Shown: positions 9,226-19,207 of the stretch, one piece after another
Layout of the letters: every line of letters begins with the position of its first letter
Position numbering within the stretch: the first letter of the stretch is position 1
NCBI RefSeq assembly: GCF_034262375.1
Contig: NZ_CP139558.1
Coordinates: 6,138,001-6,202,000 of the forward strand
Origin: Mucilaginibacter sabulilitoris
Lineage (GTDB): Bacteria > Bacteroidota > Bacteroidia > Sphingobacteriales > Sphingobacteriaceae
DNA length: 64,000 bases
Direction of reading: 5' to 3'
The notes under the pieces: model-generated
Told to the model about the DNA's origin: nothing
The model's input: only the letters and a program-made list of their open reading frames with translations
The model's database searches: none
Program-made: the position numbers and the translations under genes

Positions 9226-11532
9226 ATGTTAAAAAAGTTATTATTGATAACCGGTTTAAGTGGCTTATTTATTAACGCTGGTTTTGCGCAGTCAACTGAC
9301 CTGGTTAAATATGTACAAACATTATCGGGTACTGCGGCCAGTACCACATCATCAGCTTTGAAACACGGTAGCGGAACAGAGAGTTATGCCAACACCATTC
9401 CGGCGGTTGGGCTTCCTTTTGGAATGACCCAGTGGACACCGCAAACCCATACTTCGGAAAATAAATGCCTACCGCCATATAGTTATAAGGATAGTATACT
9501 CAACGGCTTCAGGGCTACACACTGGCTTAGTGGTTCATGCACACAGGATTATGGCAGTTTTACCATAATGCCCATTAGCGGAAAGCTAAAAACAACTCCT
9601 GAAACTTATGCCGTTCTGTTTTCGCATAGAAATGAAGTTACTACGCCTGCATATTATCGGGTTGATTTAAATAATCACGAGTTAAGTACCGAGATAACGG
9701 CCACTCTTCGGTGTAGCATGCTGCAATTTACCATGAATAAGGCCGATAGTTTATATTTACTGGTTATGCCCAACAATGATAAGGATAAAGGATCAATAAG
9801 TGTCGATGCCAGTCAGGGTGAGGTATCTGGTTATAATCCCGTTTATCGCATTTACCAGGGATGGGGTAACCCTGCCGGTTTTAGCGGCTATTTTGTAATG
9901 AAAGTGGAACGCAGAATAGGCAACAGCGGCACATTCAGTGGTGATCAGGTATTTTCATCCAATAGTATAAAAAACCTCAAAAATATTGGCGCTTTTATAG
10001 GTTTTAAATTACAAAAGGGCGAAAAACTCAGGGTAAGGATCGGTACATCATTTACCAGCATAGCTGATGCCCGGAAAAACCTGCAGGCCGAAATTAAAAA
10101 TTGGGATTTTGATGCCTTAGCTAAGCAAAACAAACAGGTATGGCAAAATGAATTAAGCCGGCTTAATGTGGTAACTGCCAATGAGTGTGATAAATATATT
10201 TTTTATACCGCTTTTTATCATGCCATGCAGCATCCGCGCTTATTTAATAATGTGAACGGTACTTACCCGCGCTTTGCTGGCGATTATCAAACAGAGCAAC
10301 TGGATAAAGGAAACTATTATGATGATTTTTCCATGTGGGATATTTACCGGGGGCAATTGCCTTTATATGAGATCATCAGACCCTCTATAATCAAGGATTT
10401 TGTACGGTCAATGATTCTAAAAGGGCAGCAAGGGCAGTGGATGCCTATATTTCCCTGTTGGAACAGTTATACCTCGGCCATGATCGGCGACCATGCAACC
10501 GCTTTTATTGCTTCGGCATATACTAAAAATATCCGTGATTATAATATAGCCGAAGGTTACCGGCTGATGCGCCAGAATGCTTTTGATGTAGCTTCTCAAA
10601 CTGATTATTTAAATGGCAAAGGAAGGCGGGCGCTTACCTCCTACTTAAAATATGGTTATATCCCAATGGAAGATAGCGTACAGGATGCCTTTCATAAAAA
10701 AGAGCAGGTGAGTCGGACGCTGGAGTATGCCTATGATGATTACGCGCTTGCCACGATTGCCAAAGCATTAGGCAAAACCGCCGATTATCAGCTGCTTAGC
10801 AAACGCGCCCTGAACTATAAAAATGTGCTTGATCCTAATACTGGATTAGTGCGGGGCAGATATGAAAACGGCAGCTGGTTTACACCATTTAAACCTGATA
10901 ATCGTGAACCTTATATTACGGAGGGCACCCCCAGGCAGTACACTTTTTACGTCCCCCAGGATGTTCCCGAACTTAGTCATTTGATGGGCGGGCAGGCACA
11001 GTTAGAAAAAAAACTGGATACATTATTCCATAAAGATGAATACTGGCATGGCAACGAACCGGGGCACCAGATCCCATTCATGTACAATTATACCCATGCC
11101 CCCTGGAAAAGCCAGCAAGAGGTAAGGCGCATACTGGCTACAGAATATTCAGATGGCCCAGGTGGTTTAAGCGGTAATGATGATGCCGGGCAAATGTCGG
11201 CGTGGTATATTTTTGCTTCTTTGGGCTTTTATCCCGTTGATCCGGTTTCTGACCAATATCTCCTGTGTTCACCCATTTTTGACCAGGTAACGGTTAAACT
11301 CCCCGGCGACAAGTCATTAAAGATCATCGTCCATAAAGAATCAAAAAACGCGATATACATCAGTGCTGTAAAATTAAACGGCAAAGTATATACTAAAAAC
11401 TACATTCGTCACAATGTTATAATGCAGGGCGGAAAATTGGAGTTTTATTTAAAAACCAAGCCCGATAAAACCTGGGGAACAAAAGCAGCAGATCAGCCTA
11501 AAGGCTTATCCTCCTCGATCAACAAATCTTAA
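9226..11532 (+). CDS. GH92 exo-alpha-mannosidase
   Basis: 768 aa with a signal peptide ending near GFAQS. GH92 features are clear: an N-terminal beta-sandwich with GTESYANTIPAVGLPFGMTQW, then an (alpha/alpha)6 domain. The catalytic signature is complete, with Glu611 in HGNEPGHQIPF (general acid) and Asp652/Asp653 in GNDDAGQMSAW (base region). GH92 enzymes are calcium-dependent inverting exo-mannosidases that trim alpha-mannosides, for example from N-glycans or yeast mannan. It follows GH28 with a 2-bp gap, so the two are translated from one message. With GH89 and GH28 the set points to a complex plant, fungal or glycoprotein glycan, but the exact substrate is not readable from sequence. Confidence 0.93.
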   Translation: MLKKLLLITGLSGLFINAGFAQSTDLVKYVQTLSGTAASTTSSALKHGSGTESYANTIPAVGLPFGMTQWTPQTHTSENKCLPPYSYKDSILNGFRATHWLSGSCTQDYGSFTIMPISGKLKTTPETYAVLFSHRNEVTTPAYYRVDLNNHELSTEITATLRCSMLQFTMNKADSLYLLVMPNNDKDKGSISVDASQGEVSGYNPVYRIYQGWGNPAGFSGYFVMKVERRIGNSGTFSGDQVFSSNSIKNLKNIGAFIGFKLQKGEKLRVRIGTSFTSIADARKNLQAEIKNWDFDALAKQNKQVWQNELSRLNVVTANECDKYIFYTAFYHAMQHPRLFNNVNGTYPRFAGDYQTEQLDKGNYYDDFSMWDIYRGQLPLYEIIRPSIIKDFVRSMILKGQQGQWMPIFPCWNSYTSAMIGDHATAFIASAYTKNIRDYNIAEGYRLMRQNAFDVASQTDYLNGKGRRALTSYLKYGYIPMEDSVQDAFHKKEQVSRTLEYAYDDYALATIAKALGKTADYQLLSKRALNYKNVLDPNTGLVRGRYENGSWFTPFKPDNREPYITEGTPRQYTFYVPQDVPELSHLMGGQAQLEKKLDTLFHKDEYWHGNEPGHQIPFMYNYTHAPWKSQQEVRRILATEYSDGPGGLSGNDDAGQMSAWYIFASLGFYPVDPVSDQYLLCSPIFDQVTVKLPGDKSLKIIVHKESKNAIYISAVKLNGKVYTKNYIRHNVIMQGGKLEFYLKTKPDKTWGTKAADQPKGLSSSINKS

Positions 11533-11664
11533 AATAAAATGTGATTAAGATAGTCTTAACATACATATAACTGTCCTGCTATCATGTTTAATCCTGGAGC
11601 AACGGATTAATCAGTTCCGGATATAGTAATTTCCCCCCGCAGGACGATGTTTATTTTCATCAAC

Positions 11665-11696
11665 TTGTTTTGGCCGTGTAATTATTACTAACTTTA
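11665..11696 (+). promoter_or_regulatory. Candidate Bacteroidota-type promoter for the sigma-factor gene
   Basis: TTG at 11665-11667 and TAACTTTA at 11689-11696 are 21 nt apart, close to the Bacteroidota housekeeping pattern TTTG-N19-21-TAnnTTTG. The -7 box deviates in its last base. It would start transcription about 15 nt before the ATG at 11717. Confidence 0.4.
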
Positions 11697-11716
11697 GCGT
11701 CAAACAGTTACCCCTA

Positions 11717-12310
11717 ATGAGTTTTATTCGCCTAGTAAATGAGAGAGAGCTAATGGAAAACCTGCAAAGCGGGGACGAAAAGGCTTTTGAAAAACTTTAC
11801 CGGCATTATATCGATCCGATCTTCCGGAAAATTCATTATCTGACCAAATCGGCTGAGATTGCTGAAGAACTCACGCAAGACGTTTTTTTGAAGATATGGG
11901 AACGCAGAGTGTCTATCGACCATAATAAATCTTTTGGTGCATTTGTGCATATCATTGCCCAAAACTTAATTACTGATCTGTACCGCAAGCTGGCGCATGA
12001 CAGAGCTTTCCGTGAGCAACTTATCAATTCGGTTACCGAACTATATGATCCTATAGCGTCCGAAGTTGATCGCCAATTAGTTTATCAAGCGCTTGAATCT
12101 TTGCCGGCGCAGCGCAAAAAAGTAATGGCCATGGTTAAAATCGAGGGTAGGTCTTACGAAGAAGTGAGTAGTCTGCTCGGTGTATCAACCTCAACCATAC
12201 GCGATCACGTTGTCAAAGGCACCAAAAGCCTGAAAGCTTATTTCATGAAAAATGAGTTGACGTTGATGCTCATTGCCGCGGCTGTGATCGCCAAGTCTAT
12301 AAAAGGCTAA
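11717..12310 (+). CDS. ECF sigma factor, FecI-like
   Basis: 197 aa with both ECF domains: region 2 (GDEKAFEKLYRHYIDPIF, then AEELTQDVFLKIWE) and region 4 (SLPAQRKKVMAMVKIEGRSYEEV with an HTH in LLGVSTSTIRDHV). The hydrophobic C-terminal tail is common in Bacteroidota FecI relatives. The FecR anti-sigma gene follows 73 bp later, and an STN-type SusC after that, the standard trans-envelope signalling set in which substrate binding at SusC releases the sigma factor to transcribe the susCD genes. The ATG at 11717 fits the upstream promoter. Confidence 0.93.
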   Translation: MSFIRLVNERELMENLQSGDEKAFEKLYRHYIDPIFRKIHYLTKSAEIAEELTQDVFLKIWERRVSIDHNKSFGAFVHIIAQNLITDLYRKLAHDRAFREQLINSVTELYDPIASEVDRQLVYQALESLPAQRKKVMAMVKIEGRSYEEVSSLLGVSTSTIRDHVVKGTKSLKAYFMKNELTLMLIAAAVIAKSIKG

Positions 12311-12383
12311 GTCATTAAAAAAAATTTCAGACGAACAGACCTAATCGCCTTTTCGACCGTACTCTTCAAAAAACCTGACAAAA

Positions 12384-13562
12384 TTGGGAGCAAGAGAAAA
12401 CCTCAACAAGCTTTATGAGCGATTTTTACGTAATGAAAGTAAACCTGAAGATATCCGTCGTTTGATGGAACTATTCGGCACGGCAGACGATCAGACATTA
12501 CAGGATCTTGTGCGTAAGCAATTAGATGATCCATCTGCTATTGCCCCTCATAGTACAGAAAATAACGAACGGTATGATCGTATTTTTAACAACCTGAAAC
12601 AGCAGATAGAGCCTGCCAGGCGGGCAAGAACACTATGGGTTAAAATTTCTGCGGCAGCAAGTGTTGTTTTACTGCTGGGTACAGGCAGTTACTATTTCTT
12701 CCGCGGCCCCGTGCCTCATCCGGTCATCGCTGAAAACAAAATACATAATGACGTAAAGCCCGGTGGGAATAAAGCCTATTTAATCTTATCAAACGGGCAA
12801 AGCATCGCATTAGCCGGACAGCACTCTGGACTTATCGGAAAAGACGCCGGAAACAGTATTTTAAAAACGGCTGACGGGCAAATAAAATATGTTAACAGGC
12901 ATAATAATCATAACAATAACGAAAGCGCTCTCAACACATTGAGGACACCTGTTGGCGGCTTTTACAAAGTGGTTTTAGCCGACGGTACAAAAGTCTGGCT
13001 CAATGCGGCATCACAATTAAGATACCCTGCAGACTTCAGGAATCTGAAGCAACGCAAGATTGAACTAACGGGTGAAGCTTACTTTGAAGTGGCTAAAGAT
13101 CCCGCTCATCCCTTTATAGTGCAAACAGATGACCAGCAGATCAGTGTATTAGGGACGCACTTCAATGTAAATGCCTACCATGACGATGGCGGAAGTAAAA
13201 CCACCTTACTTGAGGGCAGTATCCGCGCCGCTGGAAAAAATGCTCAAGCGATCATTAAGCCCGGGCAACAAGTTATCAGCAGCAGTACCGGTAGATTAAA
13301 TATTGACCAGGTTGATACCGAGCTGGCAGTAGCCTGGAAGAACGACCAGTTCATGTTTGAAAGTCAGCCTGTCAGATCATTGATGAAAACAGTGGCCAGA
13401 TGGTATGATGTTGAAGTCATATACGGTGCGGATGTCCCGGATGTACGCTTCAACGGCGCAATTTCAAAGTTTGAAAATATATCGGCGGTACTGAAAATAC
13501 TGGAGTCTACCGGAAAGATCCATTTTGAGGTGAGCGGCCGGAAAGTTTACGTGACAAAATGA
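12384..13562 (+). CDS. FecR-family anti-sigma factor
   Basis: 392 aa from a TTG at 12384; the next in-frame ATG would remove about 27 residues of the cytoplasmic domain that should bind the sigma factor, so TTG is preferred. A single membrane segment lies near residues 83-105 (VKISAAASVVLLLGTG). The periplasmic part has the FecR domain (RTPVGGFYKVVLADGTKVWLN, then GEAYFEVAKDPAHPFIVQT) and a C-terminal DUF4974-type domain (SQPVRSLMKTVARWYDVEV) that contacts the STN domain of the receptor in related systems. Partners are the sigma factor upstream and the SusC at 13760. Confidence 0.92.
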   Translation: MGARENLNKLYERFLRNESKPEDIRRLMELFGTADDQTLQDLVRKQLDDPSAIAPHSTENNERYDRIFNNLKQQIEPARRARTLWVKISAAASVVLLLGTGSYYFFRGPVPHPVIAENKIHNDVKPGGNKAYLILSNGQSIALAGQHSGLIGKDAGNSILKTADGQIKYVNRHNNHNNNESALNTLRTPVGGFYKVVLADGTKVWLNAASQLRYPADFRNLKQRKIELTGEAYFEVAKDPAHPFIVQTDDQQISVLGTHFNVNAYHDDGGSKTTLLEGSIRAAGKNAQAIIKPGQQVISSSTGRLNIDQVDTELAVAWKNDQFMFESQPVRSLMKTVARWYDVEVIYGADVPDVRFNGAISKFENISAVLKILESTGKIHFEVSGRKVYVTK

Positions 13563-13641
13563 TAAAACATTTATAAACAACCAATTAAAACCTAAAAAGA
13601 AGATGAAGAAAGCATTACAATAGACCAGTCTTAACACGAAA

Positions 13642-13666
13642 CAGGGCCCGATCAGATCGGACCCTG
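13642..13666 (+). promoter_or_regulatory. Stem-loop in the leader between fecR and STN-susC
   Basis: CAGGG-C-CCGAT pairs with ATCGG-A-CCCTG around a 3-nt loop. It lies 94 nt before the susC start, after a tiny six-codon frame MKKALQ (13603-13623). A similar CAGG...CCTG stem-loop is at the same place in the second sigma/FecR/SusC locus (43296-43322). There is no following T-run, so it is more likely an mRNA control or processing element than a plain terminator; its function is not known to me. Confidence 0.55.
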
Positions 13667-13759
13667 GATGCCGTTTGGCGCAATTTACTTAATTCAACTG
13701 TTTATCCGCAACTGCCTTCGCCTGGAAAGTAAGGGTATGTTGCATCACCAAACAAACAA

Positions 13760-16700
13760 ATGTATAGAATTTATACCATTCAAACAGGTATTACCGGAAG
13801 GTTATTACCCAAACTATGGCTGATTATGAGACTTACAATCATTATCATGATTGCTTCTTTAGTGCAGGTGAGCGCCACTTCATTAGCACAGAGGATAACC
13901 ATAAACAAAACAAATAAAAACCTGATCAGTATACTCCGGGATGTGCGAAAGCAAACCGGGTATAATTTTGTGATCACTGATGATCAGGCAGAGAAGAGCA
14001 AACCTGTTACTTTAAATGTATCTCAGGAGGAGCTGCTTCAGGTGCTGAATGAGCTGTTCAAATCGCAGCCGCTTAGTTACAAAATTGATAACAAGACCAT
14101 TGTTGTGTCGGATAAAAACACAGCGGTTACCAATGTTTCGCAACGTGTTGCATCAGCCGTTGTTGAAATACGGGGTATCGTGCTCGACGAAAAGCAGATT
14201 CCTATGCCGGGTGTCACGGTTAAGCATAAAGAGAGTGGGATGGCTGTTTCGACAGACACAAAAGGTGAGTATCTGATCAAACTACCGAACGCAACCGGAA
14301 CCCTGGTATTTTCTTTTTTAGGGTACCAAACTCAGGAAGTTCCTGTAAATAATCAAACCAAAATAGATGTTAAGCTTAACCCTGCAGCAAGCAGTCTTAA
14401 CGAAGTGATAATTATCGGATATGGTACAAGTAAGAAAGAAGCAGATCTCACTGGCGCGGTGGCACATATCAGTGGCACTAAGATCCAAAGCCGCCCGGTT
14501 ACAGGAACTTTAGATGGTTTGCAAGGCTTGATCCCCGGTGTGGGCATTACGCGTTCAAGCGGTCAGCCGGGGCAGCAAGGTTTTGCACTCACTATCCGCG
14601 GAGCATCATCCATTAATGGGAATGTTCCGCTTGTTTTAATTGATGGTATTCCCGGCGACCTTAGCCTTATCAATCCGGAGGACATTCAAGACGTAACGGT
14701 ACTAAAGGATGCAACTGCAGCAATATATGGCGCACGTGCTGCCGACGGTGTTATCCTGGTTACCACCAAAAGGGGCAAACGATCAAGCGCACCCAATGTA
14801 AGCTATGGATTTAATTTAGCAGTTAAAAAAGTTGGTTTGAGAAAAAAAGCAGCTACAACTGATCATTTTGTTCGGATGTTTAACGAGGCAAATAAAAATG
14901 ATGGTGAAAAGCAGACATTCTCTGATTCTACCCTCATGAAGATCGCAGCCAATGACCCGGGTGTAGGGCCTGGTGAGAACCGAAGTGTAGAATCATTCCC
15001 GATGTTTTACCAAAACCATGACTGGTACGGCAGGCTGTTTAAGACGGCGTATCGCCCAACGCATAATTTCAGCGTATCTGGCGGCGGGGAGAAGTCTTCC
15101 TACCTGGTGTCCTTTGGCGACATGCGTGACAATGGTAATATTTCGGAAGGAACCAATACATCTGTGCGAGACAATCTCCGCATTGCATTGCAAAGCAATC
15201 TTACCGACAACCTGAAGTTAGAACTGACAACGGCTTATGATTATCTGAACACCCGTACGCCTTCGCAATTGAATGATGCTATAAGCAACGGCTTGAAGAT
15301 GTTTTCTTATCTGCCCGAAAAAAATCCGGCTGGCAATTACTATGGCTATCAGGGTTATGAAAACCCTGTGCAGGAACTAATTAAAGGCGGCGATAAGACG
15401 ACGACGAACAACCGTTGGAGTAACAATGTAAAGCTGGATTATGAGCCTATAAAGGGTTTGGTATGGACGGGGCAGGTTGGTATAAACCTAGAGCGTTATG
15501 ATGATGAAGCAAACTTCCCAACCAATACAGAATATAATTGGGATAATACACCGAACTTGCTGGTACGTAACAATCCAAACAGGGCTACATACAGGAATTC
15601 CAGCACTGTTTACAAAAATTACAGCACCTATGTCAACTATTCAAAGACATTTGGTCAGCATGAGATCAAGGCGATGGTGGGCGTTTCGCAAGAAAAATTC
15701 ACGCAGGATTCCAAATATTTCCAGGGGCAGGATTTTTTCAGTAATGAGATTTTTACCCTGCCTCTGTCCGACAACAAGAATCTTCGAGCTGGTGATGCAA
15801 GTGACTGGAACCGGGATCCCTGGGCCTTACGATCTTATTTCGGACGCGCCAGCTATTCTTTTGCAGGCAGATATTATTTAGAGGGTACGCTGCGTAAAGA
15901 TGGCAGCTCAAAGTTTTCTCCTGATAAACGCTGGAGCGCAATTTATCCCAGTGTATCCGCTGCATGGAAAATCTCAGAAGAGTCATTTTTCAAGCAACTT
16001 TTTACCGATAACACATTAAACCTTTTAAAAGTTCGCGCATCCTGGGGCAGAACAGGTAACCAGGATATTTCACAGTTAGGGTTGTTTGATTATGTACAGC
16101 TCATTAATGTTTTTGGTCAGTATCCAATTGATGGATCAACAGCTTCAAGATTGGCCGCGCTTAAGGGCCTTTCTTCACCACTGCGTACCTGGGAAACCAT
16201 CGAAACGAAGAACCTTGGCTTAGACGTTTCATTATTTGCATCAAAACTGTCCTTGTCATTTGACCTCTACAGAAAAACTAATAATAATATGTTGGTCAGC
16301 ATTACCTACCCTACAACATTGGGAGCAGCTGCTCCTTCATCAAATGCGGGAACGCTTAAGGGTAAAGGATGGGAATTTAATGGTCAGTGGAATGACAAGA
16401 TTGGCGCTGTCAGCTACAACGTGGGTGCCATCTTAAATTACAACACAAACGTTGTTTCTGACTTGAAAGGTAATGATGCCTATAATTTGGGTTTAACCCA
16501 AGCCAGGCAGGGCTACCCGCTTGACTCGTATTTCGGGTTCAAGGGTACGCTAATCAGAAACCAGGCCGACCTCGATAGTTACGCTTCGAAATACGGCGGA
16601 AAAGGTATAGTACCTTCTGCACAGCCTAATGGTTATGGTGGTTTGGGTATAGGTGATGTTATGTACCAGGACATTGATGGTGACGGACAAATTACCACTT

Positions 16701-17293
16701 ACGGCGACAAGTCAAAAGGACTTAGCGGCGATGCGGTGTATTTAGGCTCTCAAATACCTAAATTAACCTATAGCTTAACCGGCGGATTTTCTTATAAAGG
16801 TTTTGACATGAGCTTTATCATGCAGGGAACTGGCAATAAATATGTGTGGAGAGGTAATGGCAACTTCGGAGTGCCTCTGGCTCACTTCTGGTTCCAACCG
16901 CTTGATTATTTTTACGGCAGAACCTTTACTCCCGAAAACCCATCGGCCGAGTATCCGCGTCTTTCTAATAACGAAACGGTGAAGAATAATAATTATCAGT
17001 TCTCTTCCCTGTGGCTTGAAAATACTCGCTATTTAAGAATGAAGAATATAACCCTTGGATATACTTTCAATAATATTCAGATTGCGCGGCTTAAGCTGCG
17101 TAGCATCAGGCTTTATCTGAGCGGGCAGGATTTGTTTGAGTTTGCCAAAGGTACGCGGAATGGTATGTATGATCCTGAAGAAACCCGGGTGCCGCAAACC
17201 CTAACTGCGGATGATGCAAATAATACGGATTTTTATGAGAACAACTACCCGATGTACCGCACATTTTCTATAGGCCTAAATGTTAAATTTTAA
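13760..17293 (+). CDS. STN-domain SusC-family receptor (signalling type)
   Basis: 1177 aa. The long N-terminus with two candidate starts (residues 1 and 23, MRLTIIIMIASL) is usual for STN-SusC proteins; the signal sequence ends near SLAQR. The order is STN secretin/TonB short N-terminal domain (about 45-110), carboxypeptidase-like beta-sandwich (about 130-205, VEIRGIVLDEKQIPMPGVTV), plug with TonB-linked SusC motif (IDGIPGDLSLI, VLKDATAAIYGARAADGV), then the barrel, which ends at FSIGLNVKF. The STN domain is what couples receptor occupancy to FecR, so this receptor should induce its own locus through the sigma factor at 11717. SusD follows after 12 bp. Confidence 0.95.
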   Translation: MYRIYTIQTGITGRLLPKLWLIMRLTIIIMIASLVQVSATSLAQRITINKTNKNLISILRDVRKQTGYNFVITDDQAEKSKPVTLNVSQEELLQVLNELFKSQPLSYKIDNKTIVVSDKNTAVTNVSQRVASAVVEIRGIVLDEKQIPMPGVTVKHKESGMAVSTDTKGEYLIKLPNATGTLVFSFLGYQTQEVPVNNQTKIDVKLNPAASSLNEVIIIGYGTSKKEADLTGAVAHISGTKIQSRPVTGTLDGLQGLIPGVGITRSSGQPGQQGFALTIRGASSINGNVPLVLIDGIPGDLSLINPEDIQDVTVLKDATAAIYGARAADGVILVTTKRGKRSSAPNVSYGFNLAVKKVGLRKKAATTDHFVRMFNEANKNDGEKQTFSDSTLMKIAANDPGVGPGENRSVESFPMFYQNHDWYGRLFKTAYRPTHNFSVSGGGEKSSYLVSFGDMRDNGNISEGTNTSVRDNLRIALQSNLTDNLKLELTTAYDYLNTRTPSQLNDAISNGLKMFSYLPEKNPAGNYYGYQGYENPVQELIKGGDKTTTNNRWSNNVKLDYEPIKGLVWTGQVGINLERYDDEANFPTNTEYNWDNTPNLLVRNNPNRATYRNSSTVYKNYSTYVNYSKTFGQHEIKAMVGVSQEKFTQDSKYFQGQDFFSNEIFTLPLSDNKNLRAGDASDWNRDPWALRSYFGRASYSFAGRYYLEGTLRKDGSSKFSPDKRWSAIYPSVSAAWKISEESFFKQLFTDNTLNLLKVRASWGRTGNQDISQLGLFDYVQLINVFGQYPIDGSTASRLAALKGLSSPLRTWETIETKNLGLDVSLFASKLSLSFDLYRKTNNNMLVSITYPTTLGAAAPSSNAGTLKGKGWEFNGQWNDKIGAVSYNVGAILNYNTNVVSDLKGNDAYNLGLTQARQGYPLDSYFGFKGTLIRNQADLDSYASKYGGKGIVPSAQPNGYGGLGIGDVMYQDIDGDGQITTYGDKSKGLSGDAVYLGSQIPKLTYSLTGGFSYKGFDMSFIMQGTGNKYVWRGNGNFGVPLAHFWFQPLDYFYGRTFTPENPSAEYPRLSNNETVKNNNYQFSSLWLENTRYLRMKNITLGYTFNNIQIARLKLRSIRLYLSGQDLFEFAKGTRNGMYDPEETRVPQTLTADDANNTDFYENNYPMYRTFSIGLNVKF

Positions 17294-17305
17294 AATCTTG
17301 CAGCA

Positions 17306-18991
17306 ATGAAAATACTTAAAATTTCCAGCATAATTTTTCTGGCCATCGTGGCTACGGGTTGTAAAAAGTTTCTTGATCTTAAACCACAATCCGATATTTC
17401 CGATTTCACATTCTGGCAATCTGCCAATGATTACCGTTTGGCAGCAAACTGGTTCTATAATTCTTCACTGGATGATCCTCATTACGGAGGGTCGTATATG
17501 AATGATAATAATTCGGACATTGCATTCGGAACTGAGGTTAGTTCAATAAGTTCTGGCAAGTATGTTGCGCCAGAACAAGATGATAATTGGGATAATAGCT
17601 ATGCAGCTATTCGTAACGCAAATAAGTTGATAGAGGAAGGGACAACTTCTTCTATCAAAAACGACGTCAAGCCTTTCCTTGGTGAAGGATATTTCTTTCG
17701 TGCGTATAACTACTTCCGTCTTTTAGACCTATACGGGGGAGTTCCCATCATTGACAAGGTGTTACAACCAACCGATCCATTAGTATTTAGTGCTCGTGCC
17801 TCCCGTGAGGCCGTGGTGAACTTTATATTGGGTGATCTCAACAATGCAATAACCAACCTGCCGGTGAAGGGTAGCGCGGAAAAAGGCCGGATTTGCAAAG
17901 AAGCTGCCCAGGCCTTTAAGGCCCGTGTATGTCTCTTTGAAGGCACCTGGAGAAAATTTCATGCTTCAGGTGACGGAAACGCTTTGCTGGATCAGGCGAT
18001 TGCAGAATCAAAAAACGTGATCAACAGCCACGCCTATTCATTAAACAAAACAAAAAGCGACTCGAGCTACCGGTTGATGTTTATCGACAACTACAGCATG
18101 GATAACCCGGAAACAATAGTCTCAAAAAAATATCGTACAACTATTAATGTGAATGGTTGGGCTTATGGCGTATCCTGGGGTAACCTCAATCCCACAAAAG
18201 CTGCTGCCGACCTGTATCTCTGCAAAGACGGGTTACCTATTGATAAATCTCCATTGTTTAAGGGGTATGATTCAGCCCGCACAGAGTTCCGTGGCCGGGA
18301 CCCGCGAATGACGCAGTCTTTGATTCTGCCTGCTATAAAGATTGTTCGACCGCAATATGATAAGTACCGCCCTCAGTGGCCCGGAGTAGACAATAATCGA
18401 AATGTAAATTCCGGCTATATGTTGTATAAGTTTATATCTCAGCAGGCCACGCCTGGTGATGGCGGTGGCGCGTTCGACTGGAATATTATCCGCTATGGAG
18501 AAGTACTGGCGATTTATGCCGAGGCGTCTTACGAACGTAACGAATCAATTTCTGATGCAGATCTCGACTTATCTATAAATTTATTGCGTGATCGCGTTAA
18601 CATGCCGCACCTCACCAATGCCCTGGTAAATGCCAATGGTCTGAACATGAGGTCGGAGATACGCCGGGAAAGAACAGTAGAATTAGCATTCGAAGGTTTT
18701 CGCTGGGATGACCTGCGCAGATGGAAGACAGCAGAAACAATACTGCCAAAATCTGTACTGAGTGTGAAAGTTACTGGATCGGAATGGTCTAAACAAGTGA
18801 TTACGCTGGATGGTGCAAGCTATAATAGTTATTTTTATAACACCCCAGCCGCTCAGTTAGAGAATGGTTTTAAAGTATTGCAACCAGGTTCGCAACGGGC
18901 TTTCGATGTAAACAAAAATTATTTGTTGCCGATACCAACAAAGCAGATATCTCTAAATCCAGACAAACTCAAACAAAATCCGGGCTGGTAG
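17306..18991 (+). CDS. SusD-family glycan-binding lipoprotein
   Basis: 561 aa. Lipoprotein signal with lipobox ATGC, so Cys19 is the expected lipid anchor. The N-terminus FLDLKPQSDISD and the C-terminal run ERTVELAFEGFRWDDLRRWK plus NPDKLKQNPGW are standard SusD elements. It is the surface-exposed partner of the SusC at 13760. The two DUF3863-type genes downstream are separated by 216 bp and may be under separate control. Confidence 0.95.
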   Translation: MKILKISSIIFLAIVATGCKKFLDLKPQSDISDFTFWQSANDYRLAANWFYNSSLDDPHYGGSYMNDNNSDIAFGTEVSSISSGKYVAPEQDDNWDNSYAAIRNANKLIEEGTTSSIKNDVKPFLGEGYFFRAYNYFRLLDLYGGVPIIDKVLQPTDPLVFSARASREAVVNFILGDLNNAITNLPVKGSAEKGRICKEAAQAFKARVCLFEGTWRKFHASGDGNALLDQAIAESKNVINSHAYSLNKTKSDSSYRLMFIDNYSMDNPETIVSKKYRTTINVNGWAYGVSWGNLNPTKAAADLYLCKDGLPIDKSPLFKGYDSARTEFRGRDPRMTQSLILPAIKIVRPQYDKYRPQWPGVDNNRNVNSGYMLYKFISQQATPGDGGGAFDWNIIRYGEVLAIYAEASYERNESISDADLDLSINLLRDRVNMPHLTNALVNANGLNMRSEIRRERTVELAFEGFRWDDLRRWKTAETILPKSVLSVKVTGSEWSKQVITLDGASYNSYFYNTPAAQLENGFKVLQPGSQRAFDVNKNYLLPIPTKQISLNPDKLKQNPGW

Positions 18992-19011
18992 ATCACATAA
19001 CTATTTTAGAA

Positions 19012-19046
19012 AATATGGTGAGCATTTAAGCAATGGTCACCATATT
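19012..19046 (+). other. 10-bp perfect inverted repeat after SusD
   Basis: AATATGGTGA and TCACCATATT flank a 15-nt loop. It sits 20 bp past the SusD stop but has no T-run, so it may be a weak terminator or a 3' stability hairpin that separates susCD from the next genes. Confidence 0.45.
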
Positions 19047-19207
19047 AATGGGATCCCGGATGACAATATCTCCGGGGCCCTTAATCAACAATAGTTATCT
19101 ATCTTGAACAATATGCATTATTTTGACCACCAGACCTGTTTCTGAAGCTATAAATCTGGAATTGTCTGTGGTAAATAATTGCCAATTAAAATTTTAATAA
19201 ATAAAAT

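Noticed and set aside
13603..13623. Six-codon frame MKKALQ in the fecR-susC leader
   Set aside because: It has a possible ribosome binding site, but no counterpart was found in the second locus, so a leader-peptide mechanism is not supported.
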